Positions 11,235 through 19,832 of a stretch of DNA of 64,000 bases are shown here, one piece after another (the stretch's first letter is position 1; each line of letters starts with the position of its first letter). The notes under the pieces were generated by a model. That model saw only the letters and a list, made by a program, of their open reading frames with translations, did not search any database and had not been told where the DNA came from. The translations under genes and the position numbers were made by a program. This DNA is from Staphylococcus schleiferi (GTDB lineage Bacteria > Bacillota > Bacilli > Staphylococcales > Staphylococcaceae): positions 868,001-932,000 of the forward strand of contig NZ_LR962863.1 in NCBI RefSeq assembly GCF_900458895.1. The letters are read 5' to 3'.

Positions 11235-13178
11235 TTAATCTTCATATTCAGTTAACAAAAGTTGTAATTCTTCCCAGTTTGTCATCACTTGTTCTAATGC
11301 TTGTTCGATTTTTTGACGTTCTTCAGCTAGAGATTGTGTTTTTTCGAAATCATTAATGACAGCCTCATCTGTCATTTGCAAATCAATCGCCGCAATCTTG
11401 TCTTCTAACTCAGAAATTTGGCTTTCATCATTTTCAATTTGGCGCTCTATTTTACGCTTTTCACGACGAAGCGTCTTTTGATCTTGATAAGTCGTTGGCT
11501 GAGTGCTTGAATCTACTTCAACCGTCGCTTGATTTTGTTGGTTATCGTAAGCGGCAAGGGCTTGTTGTTGCTCTAGCTTTTCCAAATAGTATTGATAATC
11601 CCCTAAATAAAGCGTGCCACCTTTTTCGTTTAAATCAAAAATTCGATTCGCCAATTGGTTGATAAAATAGCGGTCATGCGAAACAAAAATGAGTGTTCCT
11701 TGGAAATGTTTTAAAGCTTGCTCTAACATCTCTTTAGAATCAATGTCTAAGTGGTTTGTCGGTTCGTCTAATATGAGCACATTGTTACGTTCTAACATGA
11801 GTAATGCCAATTGCAAGTGTGCTTTTTCACCGCCAGATAAATCATTGATGACTTTTAATACGTCATCTTGCGTAAATAAAAAGCGTCCTAAAACGGCACG
11901 CACATCTTTTTCAGGCATTTGACGATATTGATCCCACACAAAATTTAAAATTGTTTTGTTTGAACGAAATTCTGCTTGTTTTTGATCATAGTAGCCAATT
12001 TTAAGATTTGCACCGTCAATTACTTGTCCTGACAAAGGTGGAAGACGTTTGGCTAAAGTTTTAATTAAAGTAGATTTACCTACCCCGTTAGGTCCGATAA
12101 TACCGATATGATCCCCTTTGTTGATTTCAAATCGTATAGGTTGCGTAATAGGGGCGACATATCCAATCGTTAAATCTTGAATGTGCATGACATCATTTCC
12201 AGTATTGCGATCAAAATCAAATTGAATGTTCGCACTTCTAGCGTCTAGCATCGGCTTTTCAAGGCGTTCCATTTTTTCTAAAGTTTTTCTACGGCTTTTA
12301 GCCATACCGCTCGTGGAAGCACGTGTAATGTTCTTTTCCACAAAAGTTTCAAGACGTTTAATTTCATTTTGTTGTCGTTCATATTCAGCTAAACGTTTTT
12401 GATAATAATGATCTCTTAATTCGATAAATTTAGCGTAATTGCCGACATAATGTTTAACTTCTCCCAATGAAACATCGTAAACTTGAGTCACGATTTTATC
12501 TAAAAAGAATCGGTCGTGCGAAATAATAACGATAGCGCCTTTGAAATATTTTAAATAATCTTCTAGCCATTCTGTTGTGGCCATATCTAAATGGTTCGTC
12601 GGTTCATCTAAAAGAAGCAGATCAGGTTCGCTTAATAACATTTGTGCTAATGATAGGCGTGTTTTTTGTCCCCCACTAAAATCATTAATCGGACGATGAT
12701 AATCTGCTTCACTAAAATCTAGTCCATTTAAAACAGTTTTAATTTTACTTTCATATTGATAACCTTCAAGCTGTTCAAATTCATTTGAGAGCTTTTCGTA
12801 TTGATCAATATGCGTTTTATATTCTACTGACTCATACATATCCGCATGAGTTGCAAGCCAATCGGTTTCATCTTTCATACGCTCTGAGATGGATTGAACA
12901 TGCGCAAACGGTTTGGCCATTTCTTCGAAGACTGTATTTTGGGTATTTAATGTCATTTGTTGTGTCAAATAGCCTAATTTCAAGCCTTTGATTTTAGAGA
13001 TATGGCCTGAATCATAGTTTTCAACACCAGCGATGATTTTCATCAATGTTGATTTACCCGCACCGTTACGTCCTACAATGCCAATTCGTTCGCCGGTTTT
13101 TACTTCAAAGTTGACGTCTTCAAAAATCTCTTCACCATCAAACGATTTGGTGACGTGACTTAATTGCATTAAAATCAT
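11235..13178 (-). CDS. ABC-F family ATPase (YdiF type)
   Basis: A soluble ABC-F protein with two ATPase domains and no membrane segment; the family acts on the ribosome. The first domain has GRNGAGKSTLMK and LSGGQKTRLSLAQMLL-type motifs with LLLLDEPTNHLD; the linker is charged and helical (about residues 240-320); the second has GPNGVGKSTLIK, LSGGEKAHLQLA and LILDEPTNHLD. A Glu/Gln-rich coiled coil forms the C-terminus. The start MILMQLSHVTKSF (647 aa) follows AAGGAG at good spacing. The tsaD-ABC-F-rex order matches ydiE-ydiF-ydiH in B. subtilis. Nothing here supports calling it an antibiotic-resistance protein. Confidence 0.9.
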   Translation of the reverse strand: MILMQLSHVTKSFDGEEIFEDVNFEVKTGERIGIVGRNGAGKSTLMKIIAGVENYDSGHISKIKGLKLGYLTQQMTLNTQNTVFEEMAKPFAHVQSISERMKDETDWLATHADMYESVEYKTHIDQYEKLSNEFEQLEGYQYESKIKTVLNGLDFSEADYHRPINDFSGGQKTRLSLAQMLLSEPDLLLLDEPTNHLDMATTEWLEDYLKYFKGAIVIISHDRFFLDKIVTQVYDVSLGEVKHYVGNYAKFIELRDHYYQKRLAEYERQQNEIKRLETFVEKNITRASTSGMAKSRRKTLEKMERLEKPMLDARSANIQFDFDRNTGNDVMHIQDLTIGYVAPITQPIRFEINKGDHIGIIGPNGVGKSTLIKTLAKRLPPLSGQVIDGANLKIGYYDQKQAEFRSNKTILNFVWDQYRQMPEKDVRAVLGRFLFTQDDVLKVINDLSGGEKAHLQLALLMLERNNVLILDEPTNHLDIDSKEMLEQALKHFQGTLIFVSHDRYFINQLANRIFDLNEKGGTLYLGDYQYYLEKLEQQQALAAYDNQQNQATVEVDSSTQPTTYQDQKTLRREKRKIERQIENDESQISELEDKIAAIDLQMTDEAVINDFEKTQSLAEERQKIEQALEQVMTNWEELQLLLTEYED

Positions 13179-13330
13179 ATGGCATGCTCCTTTCATTCTT
13201 AATTATTGTACAATAAACCCTATATGTATCAAGTACTTAATGTTTTCATAACCATAAAATTAAGTTATAATTATTATCACATACTATGTATATGAGTGCA
13301 CGCATAAGAAAGACTACGGAGGACTTTAAA

Positions 13331-13969
13331 ATGGGAAAAGAAAGCAATAAAATTCCTAGAGCGACCTTAAAACGTCTCCCTTTATATTACCGATTTGTCA
13401 ATATTTTAAAGGCTAAAGGTGAAGATCGTGTGAATTCAAAAGCGATAAGTGAAGGCTTAAATATAGATTCTGCAACAATTCGCCGAGATTTTTCATATTT
13501 TGGAGAGCTTGGGAAAAAAGGTTATGGTTACAATATTGATAGTCTATTGGAATTCTTCAAATCTGAGTTAAGTGATTCTGATGAAATCAAAATAGGCATT
13601 GTTGGCGTAGGGAATTTAGGTAAGGCATTAATCACTTATAACTTTTCAATTCACGATGATATGACCATTACTGAAGCCTTTGATATCAGTGAGGAAATCA
13701 TTGGTACGCAAGTGGGTGATGTGACGGTAAAATCAATGGACGAGATAAAAAGTACCGTTGAAACTGAAGCGTTAGAAGTCATTATTATTGCTACACCAGG
13801 AAGGGTGGCACAAGAAGTGGCCGATGCACTTGTAGATGCAGGTGTGAAAGGAATACTTAATTTTACACCGAAACGTGTGCACGTACCTCAATCTGTACAA
13901 GTACATCAAATTGATTTAGGTGTGGAATTACAATCATTATTATTCTTTATGAAAAATTATAATGATTAA
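13331..13969 (+). CDS. rex: redox-sensing transcriptional repressor Rex
   Basis: Rex senses the NADH/NAD ratio and represses fermentative and anaerobic genes when NADH is low. An N-terminal winged helix ([13 protein letters not shown], then [22 protein letters not shown]) precedes a Rossmann domain with [12 protein letters not shown]. The start MGKESNKIP at 13331 is preceded by GGAGG, giving 212 aa as in other staphylococci; the upstream in-frame Met is less likely. Divergent from the ABC-F gene. Confidence 0.95.
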   Translation: MGKESNKIPRATLKRLPLYYRFVNILKAKGEDRVNSKAISEGLNIDSATIRRDFSYFGELGKKGYGYNIDSLLEFFKSELSDSDEIKIGIVGVGNLGKALITYNFSIHDDMTITEAFDISEEIIGTQVGDVTVKSMDEIKSTVETEALEVIIIATPGRVAQEVADALVDAGVKGILNFTPKRVHVPQSVQVHQIDLGVELQSLLFFMKNYND

Positions 13970-14044
13970 CCTTTTATGATAATTATCCATACATACAAAA
14001 AGATTTGTTTGGATGAACAGCAAATTAAAACATAGCGCTTTGAA

Positions 14045-14093
14045 GAGAGTATAAATGTCTAATGATGATATTAGATTTTTATACTCTTTTTTT
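14045..14093 (+). terminator. terminator of rex
   Basis: AGAGTATAAA and TCTAAT pair with ATTAGA and TTTATACTCT around a short loop, followed by seven T. Confidence 0.85.
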
Positions 14094-14264
14094 AGTGAGA
14101 ATAGGACAGGTCTTGGAGCATGGATGTCTAAAAATACAAATGTAATCAAATGAACTTGAGAAAAAGATATATATTTTTATATTTATTTTAGAAATGCACT
14201 TGAAAAGTAAGATCTTATTTTCTATAATACCTATAATATTAATCGGATATAGGAGGTAGGAATA

Positions 14265-15347
14265 TTGATCTGGACTGTGATAAGTGGATTGATTGTGGGA
14301 AGTTTACTCGGTTTTGTCATGCAACGTACGCGTTTTTGTTTAACGGGTGGCTTTAGAGATATGTACGTTCAAAAAAATAATAAGATGTTTTATGCGTTGC
14401 TTATTGCGATTAGCATCCAAGCTATTGGCTTATATGTATTAACTTCATTGGGTGTTATCACGATAGATAATGGTACATTTCCAGTCGTAGGCACGATTGT
14501 TGGATCATTTATTTTTGGTATTGGGATTGTTCTTGCAGGCGGTTGTGCCACTGGGACATGGTACCGTGCGGGGGAAGGTTTAATTGGTAGTTGGATAGCA
14601 CTTTTCATGTATGCTCTATTTGCAGCAATCTCAAAATATGGTGTTCTATTACCGCTGAAAGATACTATTAATAAACAAACTGTTTATGAAGCGGACATGG
14701 CGACATCTACAGGGATACCCAGTTGGATATGGTTAATCTTATTAACTGGCGTTACGCTATTTTTGGTTATGACCACGTTGAAAAAGCCAAAATCAAAAAT
14801 TGCTATACCTAAATTAAAACCACGCTATACAGGGATACGTCACTTTTTATTTGAAAAGCGATTTCATCCTTTTGTTGCAGCGATTGCGATTGGTTTCATT
14901 GCACTTATCGCTTGGCCAATGAGCATTTCAACAGGTAGAGAAGGTGGGCTAGGTATAACCACACCATCTGCGAACTTAATCGCCTTTTTAACAACAGGAA
15001 ACGTTTCTTTTATTGACTGGGGTGTTTTTCTTGTTTTAGGTATTTTTATAGGATCGTATATTGCAGCGCGCGGTTCAAGAGAATTTAAGTGGCGACTACC
15101 GGATATTAAAACAATACGTAATAGTGTCATTGGTGGTGCTTGTATGGGGTTTGGTGCAGCGCTCGCAGGTGGATGCTCAATAGGTAATGGTTTAGTTGCA
15201 ACTACTGCATTATCGTGGCAAGGTTGGATTGCTTTAGTGGCTATGATTTTAGGGACATGGTTTATGAGCTATTTCTTATTTGTGAAGCCTTTAAAAGCAG
15301 CACGCCAACAACAAAAGCATTCATCAACACAATCTGTTAATTTTTAA
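14265..15347 (+). CDS. YeeE/YedE-family sulfur (thiosulfate) transporter, TsuA-like
   Basis: A polytopic membrane protein of 360 aa built from two similar halves. Each half carries the family cysteine motif: AGGCATGTWYRAGEG near residue 90 and AGGCSIGNGLVATT near residue 300, lining the thiosulfate path in characterised TsuA proteins. About nine or ten hydrophobic segments are visible. The start is TTG at 14265, 8 bases after AGGAGG. The next gene is a TusA-like protein, the usual partner (YeeE-YeeD), which supports import of thiosulfate or a related sulfane-sulfur compound. The substrate is inferred from the family. Confidence 0.85.
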   Translation: MIWTVISGLIVGSLLGFVMQRTRFCLTGGFRDMYVQKNNKMFYALLIAISIQAIGLYVLTSLGVITIDNGTFPVVGTIVGSFIFGIGIVLAGGCATGTWYRAGEGLIGSWIALFMYALFAAISKYGVLLPLKDTINKQTVYEADMATSTGIPSWIWLILLTGVTLFLVMTTLKKPKSKIAIPKLKPRYTGIRHFLFEKRFHPFVAAIAIGFIALIAWPMSISTGREGGLGITTPSANLIAFLTTGNVSFIDWGVFLVLGIFIGSYIAARGSREFKWRLPDIKTIRNSVIGGACMGFGAALAGGCSIGNGLVATTALSWQGWIALVAMILGTWFMSYFLFVKPLKAARQQQKHSSTQSVNF

Positions 15348-15371
15348 AAATGAAACGAAAGGAGCTTCACA

Positions 15372-15596
15372 ATGTTATATGAACTCGGAACGGTGGGTAT
15401 GGTTTGTCCATTTCCTTTAATTGAAGCACAAAAAAAGATGGAAGAATTAGCACTAGGCGATGAACTGAAAATTGACTTTGACTGTACACAAGCTACAGAG
15501 GCTATTCCCAATTGGGCAGCAGAGCAAAATTATCCAGTGACTGAATTTGAACAAGTAGATCATGCGTCTTGGACGATTACGATTCAAAAGGCCTAA
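15372..15596 (+). CDS. TusA-family sulfur carrier protein (YeeD-like)
   Basis: A 74-aa protein with the TusA signature cysteine in GTVGMVCPFPLIEAQKKM (Cys about residue 11, followed by PFP), which carries persulfide sulfur. It follows the YeeE-type transporter by 24 bases with a strong AAAGGAG site, so the two are co-transcribed and probably act together in uptake or trafficking of sulfur. A role in tRNA thiolation is less likely given the partner. Confidence 0.87.
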   Translation: MLYELGTVGMVCPFPLIEAQKKMEELALGDELKIDFDCTQATEAIPNWAAEQNYPVTEFEQVDHASWTITIQKA

Positions 15597-15636
15597 AAGA
15601 TAGCACGATCAATAATAGTTGAATAATCTATATGTT

Positions 15637-15671
15637 AAAAAGCAGTTGGGGTGTGACTCAGCTGCTTTTTG
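15637..15671 (+). terminator. terminator of the YeeE-TusA operon
   Basis: AAAAAGCAG-TTG pairs with CAGCTGCTTTTT around a GGGTGTGA-type loop, ending in a T run. It marks the right boundary of the chromosomal genes before the IS element. Confidence 0.8.
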
Positions 15672-15725
15672 TACGATATTGTAGTTTAAAATATTAAGAT
15701 AAAGCAATATAAACATACTAAGATT

Positions 15726-15772
15726 AGCTGTGAAGAAATTTATGACGATAGATTTCTTCACAGCTATTTTTT
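15726..15772 (+). terminator. Perfect 14-bp hairpin with T run at the IS left flank
   Basis: AGCTGTGAAGAAAT at 15726-15739 and its exact complement at 15752-15765 enclose a 12-base loop, then ATTTTTT. It looks like an intrinsic terminator on the plus strand. Because the sulfur operon already has a terminator, this one may belong to the IS and insulate it from read-through transcription. Confidence 0.65.
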
Positions 15773-15774
15773 AT

Positions 15775-15950
15775 AGTTGTAGAGAGAAGTAGATCGAGTA
15801 GACTCTTGGATCTTTGAATCCGCAATTTAAACTGATCAGCTTTACTCTCCTTTTGAAATTCGTTTGAAGTATGTTGGGTTCTTGAAACCGTGTATAGGAA
15901 AATGAGATGAAAAAGGCTAAGTAAAGTTCAAAGCTTCTCAATTCTTTAAA
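15775..15950 (+). ncRNA. Candidate IS110 bridge RNA (seekRNA)
   Basis: Non-coding sequence between the hairpin-terminator and the recombinase can fold into two lobes. Lobe 1: GAGAG-AAG-GATC (15782-15795) with GATC-CTTTA-CTCTC (15834-15849), with an inner GGAT/ATCC hairpin at 15818-15831. Lobe 2: TTTGAA (15863-15868) with TTCAAA (15927-15932), with an inner GGTT/AACC hairpin at 15877-15889. Two internal-loop lobes in the left end directly before the gene is the arrangement of bridge RNAs in IS110-group elements. I folded this by eye only, and the guide segments are not assigned. Confidence 0.5.
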
Positions 15951-15963
15951 GGAGGCTATATTT

Positions 15964-17163
15964 ATCAATTACTTAGGTGTTGATATTAGTAAAAGAAGTA
16001 GTGTCGTAGCTCATTATCATAACGATCAATTTCAAAGAGAATTTACCATTCAAAATAATAAAAATGGTTATAATTATTTATTAAAGTATTTGAATGATTT
16101 AGACCACCTACAAATCATTTTTGAATCTACTGGTATTTATTCAAGAGGTATGACTCGATTTTGTCGCGTAAATCAAATTAATTATATTGAGATGAACCCG
16201 TTAGAAGCTAAATTCAGAACAAGTTCTTTAAGATCATGGAAAACCGATCAAGCTGATGCACATAAACTTGCGCTTTTGGCATTCAATATGAAGGACGCTA
16301 AAATTCAACGTCATACTGAAGAAATATATTTTGAGCTTAGAGAACGTGCAAGATTTCATTTAGAAATGGAAAATGATCAAAATAAACTAAAGGTAGAATT
16401 AGTTGAAGTGCTTCATCAAACATTTCCAGGCTTAGAAAAGTTATTTAAAAATAGGTACTCTAAGATTGCTTTAAATATAGCTAAAGTATTTCCTCATCCC
16501 AATTGTGTTTTCGCATTAACACATGACGAATTAACTCATACCATACTTAATTCAACAGCTAAAGGCATGTCCATTAAAAAAGCTCAAAAGTATACGAATG
16601 ATTTGATTTCAATAGCACAAAATAGCTTCCCTACAGTTAAACAATCTTCATTTCTCGTAGAGAAATTAAGACATCTATGTGATAAATTACTTAAATCTAT
16701 GCATGAAAAAGATTTGTTTGATAAAGAGATGATTAAATTAGCTAAGACAACTGATGCGTTTGAAAATATAGTTTCTATTCCTGGGTTAGGAGAATTAACC
16801 ACTGCTTTACTGATTGGAGAGCTTGGAGATATAACACATTTTGAAACAAACAAACAACTCAATGCGTATGTCGGAATTGATATAAAACGTTATCAATCAG
16901 GTAATTCTATGAGCAGAGATACAATTAATAAAAGAGGTAATAAGAAAGCTAGACGTTTATTGTTTCTAATCATCATGAATATCATTAGAGGACGAAATCG
17001 TTATAAAAATCATGTTGCAGACTATTACTACAAATTAAGAAAGCAGCCAAATGAGAAACCTCATAAGACTGCAGTCATAGCTAGTGTGAATCGTTTGTTA
17101 AAAACCATTCATTATCTTATTACTAACAATCAATTATATGATTATCAAAAAGCACCACACTAA
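15964..17163 (+). CDS. IS110-family DEDD recombinase (transposase)
   Basis: The N-terminal RuvC-like domain has NYLGVDISK (first Asp), FESTGIYS (Glu) and TDQADAHKLA (two Asp). The C-terminal Transposase_20 domain has IPGLGELTTALLIGELGDI, YVGIDIKRYQSG and a basic KRGNKKARRLLF segment with the expected serine region. Upstream of the first ordinary start at 16090 the frame stays open and encodes the indispensable first Asp, so translation must begin earlier. The best candidate is ATC at 15964, 8 bases after AAAGGAGG, giving 399 aa. No ATG, GTG or TTG fits there, so the start is either a rare codon or a mutated ATG. No internal stop is present. Confidence 0.85.
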   Translation: MNYLGVDISKRSSVVAHYHNDQFQREFTIQNNKNGYNYLLKYLNDLDHLQIIFESTGIYSRGMTRFCRVNQINYIEMNPLEAKFRTSSLRSWKTDQADAHKLALLAFNMKDAKIQRHTEEIYFELRERARFHLEMENDQNKLKVELVEVLHQTFPGLEKLFKNRYSKIALNIAKVFPHPNCVFALTHDELTHTILNSTAKGMSIKKAQKYTNDLISIAQNSFPTVKQSSFLVEKLRHLCDKLLKSMHEKDLFDKEMIKLAKTTDAFENIVSIPGLGELTTALLIGELGDITHFETNKQLNAYVGIDIKRYQSGNSMSRDTINKRGNKKARRLLFLIIMNIIRGRNRYKNHVADYYYKLRKQPNEKPHKTAVIASVNRLLKTIHYLITNNQLYDYQKAPH

Positions 17164-17555
17164 TGTAACCATATAATCATATACATCATAACACCTTATT
17201 CAAAAAAATTAAATTGAACGGGCTAATTTAGTAATGCTTATTTTAAACATAAAGACTTGACTAATCGTAGGAAAAGGGTCTAAGGTCTTAATTTTAGGAC
17301 ATGCTTAAACATTTTTATGATAAAATAGCTACTGAGATCATATGGAGGAGCTAAGGTGGGGACAGCTTACTTTTCCAATGCAAATTAAAATCATGATGCT
17401 CAAATGTAGCGTCTTTTTTAATTTTACATAACTCTAACATGTTTAATGCGTCGTATCATATTAACAGCAAATTATCAAAATAGGTGCAAGGTTTGGTTTT
17501 ATATGTGACAACAGGTGGCATATATGATCAGCAGTATGAGATAAGGAGGATACTT
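17164..17555 (+). other. Non-coding interval between the IS recombinase and the scrB-like gene
   Basis: About 390 bases hold the IS right end (boundary unknown), a GGAGG-like sequence near 17343 without a following ORF, and an open stretch from 17484 in frame with scrB that lacks its own ribosome site. I see no complete gene. The sequence may include decayed remains of a scrB neighbour such as scrR, but I could not recognise it. Confidence 0.5.
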
Positions 17556-19043
17556 ATGGAACAATGGAGTCGCGAAATGCGATATCGTAAATATGAGGAA
17601 GTAGATGAAAAGGAAATTTTAGCATTACAGGAAAAAGTAAAGTCTTCTCCATATCGTCAAATTTTTCATATTCAACCACCTACAGGATTACTCAGTCATC
17701 CGAGTGGTTTAATTTTTTTTAAAGGCCAATATTATATCGCACATCAGTGGTTTCCTTTAGGACCAGTAGAGGGCTTAAAATATTGGAGACAAGTAACAAG
17801 TGAAAACTTAGTGACTTTCAAAGATAAGGGTACGGTTTTACGTCCTGATCAGACATATGACAGTCATGGCGTACTTAGCGGTAGTGCATTTTCTTATCAG
17901 TCATCGCTTTATTATATGTATACTGCAAGCCATAGAGATGAAAATTGGGAGCCTGAAAATAGCCAAGTCATTGCTAAAGTACAAGGCGATGGAACAGTAG
18001 AAAAATTATCTCCATCAGCAATCAGTACGCCACCTGAAGGTTATACACAGCAGTTTAGTGATCCGAAAGTATTTGAAAAAGGAGATCAATTATATGCTGT
18101 GATTGGTGCACTACGTGAAGACTTAACAGGTTGTCTTCTCATGTATGTCGCAAATCAACCAGAAGGACCTTGGCATTTTAAAGGTGAAATTAAAACACAA
18201 TTACAGAACTTTGGGCATACGTGGACTTCACCAGACTATTTTCAAATTCATGGAAAAGACATTTTACTATTCTGCACTGAAGGTGTGGAATCTGACCCAT
18301 ATCAAAATAACCATTTAAGTGGCTATATTGTAGGAACATTAGATTTTGAAACACTCGTATTCGAACATGGTGATTTTCAAGAATTAGATGCAGGTTTTGA
18401 TTTTTATGCACCTCAAACGATGGAGGATGAAGCGGGGAGACGCGTTTTAATAGGATGGATGGGTTTACCTGATGTAGAGTACCCAACAGATGCCGATGGT
18501 TGGGCACACTGTCTTACACTCCCTCGAACATTGACTATTGAAAATCAAATGTTGAAACAAAAACCTCATATGCATTTGAGAAAATTGCGCAGTAACGAAG
18601 AATCAGCACTAGGCTATGCTAATAAATTTATTAAACAGCTCCACCCCTATGAAGGGGTCCAGTATGAACTGGTTGTTGATATTTTAGAAAACGAATCCTC
18701 TGCTTTTGAATTACAGTTACGCGCTTCTAGTCATGAAGCGACAGTCATTCGTTATGAGACAGCAACGAAAGAAGTCATACTCGAGCGTTTTGACAGTGGT
18801 GCACTACCATTTCCGGTAGAAGGAACATCAAGAAGTACACGTTTGAACTCAGAGTTAAAACAATTACGTATATTTGTAGATACATCGAGTATTGAAATTT
18901 TTTGCAACGAAGGTGAACGTGTGTTAACTTCACGCATTTTCCCGAAAACTACATCGAATAAAATTAAAGTCGTTACGGATTCGGGTCAAGTCTATTTAAA
19001 AATGACTAAATTTGATATTGCGACAGAAATACCAGAAGAATAA
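17556..19043 (+). CDS. scrB: Sucrose-6-phosphate hydrolase-like GH32 protein, catalytic residues replaced
   Basis: Length (495 aa), domain order and long conserved blocks (HQWFPLGP, YDSHGVLSGSA, GFDFYAPQT, GWMGLPDVEYPTD, WAHCLTLPR) mark it as ScrB, the GH32 enzyme that cleaves sucrose-6-phosphate in the cytoplasm. The catalytic motifs are altered: the nucleophile motif DPNG reads SHPSG with His48 for Asp; RDP reads SDP (Ser168, Asp169 kept); the acid/base EC reads TS with Thr224 for Glu. Hydrolysis is therefore not expected by the known mechanism. The frame is intact and the ATG has a GGAGG site. Fructokinase and scrR, beside scrB in S. aureus as I recall, are absent. It could be a decaying gene or a sugar-phosphate-binding protein with a new role. 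Confidence 0.88.
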   Translation: MEQWSREMRYRKYEEVDEKEILALQEKVKSSPYRQIFHIQPPTGLLSHPSGLIFFKGQYYIAHQWFPLGPVEGLKYWRQVTSENLVTFKDKGTVLRPDQTYDSHGVLSGSAFSYQSSLYYMYTASHRDENWEPENSQVIAKVQGDGTVEKLSPSAISTPPEGYTQQFSDPKVFEKGDQLYAVIGALREDLTGCLLMYVANQPEGPWHFKGEIKTQLQNFGHTWTSPDYFQIHGKDILLFCTEGVESDPYQNNHLSGYIVGTLDFETLVFEHGDFQELDAGFDFYAPQTMEDEAGRRVLIGWMGLPDVEYPTDADGWAHCLTLPRTLTIENQMLKQKPHMHLRKLRSNEESALGYANKFIKQLHPYEGVQYELVVDILENESSAFELQLRASSHEATVIRYETATKEVILERFDSGALPFPVEGTSRSTRLNSELKQLRIFVDTSSIEIFCNEGERVLTSRIFPKTTSNKIKVVTDSGQVYLKMTKFDIATEIPEE

Positions 19044-19068
19044 TCTAGAAATGAACACAAGGCAATAA

Positions 19069-19104
19069 AAAAACAAGCAGGTGATTTTTTTTCCTGCTTG
19101 TTTA
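19069..19104. terminator. Bidirectional terminator between scrB-like gene and agrA
   Basis: ACAAGCAGG and CCTGCTTGT form a stem around an AT-rich loop, with T-rich tails on both strands. It separates the convergent scrB-like gene and agr operon; its minus-strand arm overlaps the last codons of agrA. Confidence 0.8.
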
Positions 19105-19818
19105 TATTTTCTTTAAATTACGTACTGAAACATAACAAAACTCTTCATTTTTAAAATATGCAATGCGTTCTTTAGAATCTACACTACTTATGTTATGTCT
19201 GTTGAGTACAAAACTATTATGACATCTAAAAAAGCGATCATCAATTTGCGCTAATTCTTTAAGATTGCCATAAAATTCAATTTGACGATTATCTAAATGT
19301 GCAATCAAACGATGTGATTTAGGTGATGATTCAAAAAACATCACATCATCATATTGAACATAAACAGAATTGCTGCCGCGTTTCAGTTCTAACGTTTCAA
19401 CAGTTTTATCTTTCGTTAATAAATCTAAGCGTTTTAATGCAGTTTCTAAACAATCAACAATTCGTGTACGTAATTCTTCAGGATCGTCTTTAAAAATAAA
19501 ATCCATCGCTGCAACTTTGTACACAAATGTCAAATAAGTCAATTCTGTATGGCTTGTTACAAAAATGATATTACCAACAGGGTCATGCTTACGAATCTCA
19601 CTTCCGAGTTTAATCCCGTTAATATCAGATTCTAATTGGATATCTAGAAAATAACAGCCAATATCACTCATGTTTTTAGAAGCTTCTAACACTTCATATG
19701 GATTATCTGTAGCAATTTCGATTTCCATAGGTTTTTCTTCAATCATGATATAGTTCTCAATAATGGATACCATGCGCTCACGTTGTTTTGGATCGTCTTC
19801 ACAAATCAATATTTTCAT
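19102..19818 (-). CDS. agrA: Accessory gene regulator response regulator AgrA
   Basis: AgrA is phosphorylated by AgrC and activates the P2 and P3 promoters. The receiver domain starts MKILICEDDPKQRERM and has the phospho-acceptor Asp in CYFLDIQL near residue 59. The C-terminal LytTR domain shows FFESSPKSHRLIAHL, HNSFVLNRHNISS and SVRNLKKI, containing the His, Asn and Arg that contact DNA in S. aureus AgrA. I start at MKILIC (238 aa, same as S. aureus) rather than four residues upstream. It follows agrC by 14 bases. Confidence 0.97.
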   Translation of the reverse strand: MKILICEDDPKQRERMVSIIENYIMIEEKPMEIEIATDNPYEVLEASKNMSDIGCYFLDIQLESDINGIKLGSEIRKHDPVGNIIFVTSHTELTYLTFVYKVAAMDFIFKDDPEELRTRIVDCLETALKRLDLLTKDKTVETLELKRGSNSVYVQYDDVMFFESSPKSHRLIAHLDNRQIEFYGNLKELAQIDDRFFRCHNSFVLNRHNISSVDSKERIAYFKNEEFCYVSVRNLKKI

Positions 19819-19832
19819 AGTTACGCACATCC

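Larger units (their letters stand above)
15690..17300 (+). mobile_element. IS110-family insertion sequence (ends approximate)
   Basis: A single IS110-type recombinase gene with long non-coding flanks sits between the TusA terminator and an isolated scrB-like gene. IS110 elements lack terminal inverted repeats and target duplications, so the ends cannot be fixed by eye; I placed them within the non-coding intervals. The 5' flank contains a structured stretch suited to a bridge RNA. The IS may have accompanied loss of the scr neighbours usually found beside scrB, but this is inference. Confidence 0.65.

Noticed and set aside
15713..17275. Short matches between the candidate bridge RNA and the IS flanks: AGTATGT (15868) complementary to ACATACT (15713), and TAGGAAAA (15895) also at 17268.
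   Set aside because: The 5' segment would match the left end and the 3' segment the right end, opposite to the donor-guide order I know; 7-8-base matches are common in AT-rich DNA.
17484..17555. In-frame extension of scrB upstream to 17484.
   Set aside because: No ribosome site; the ATG at 17556 has GGAGG and a family-like N-terminus.
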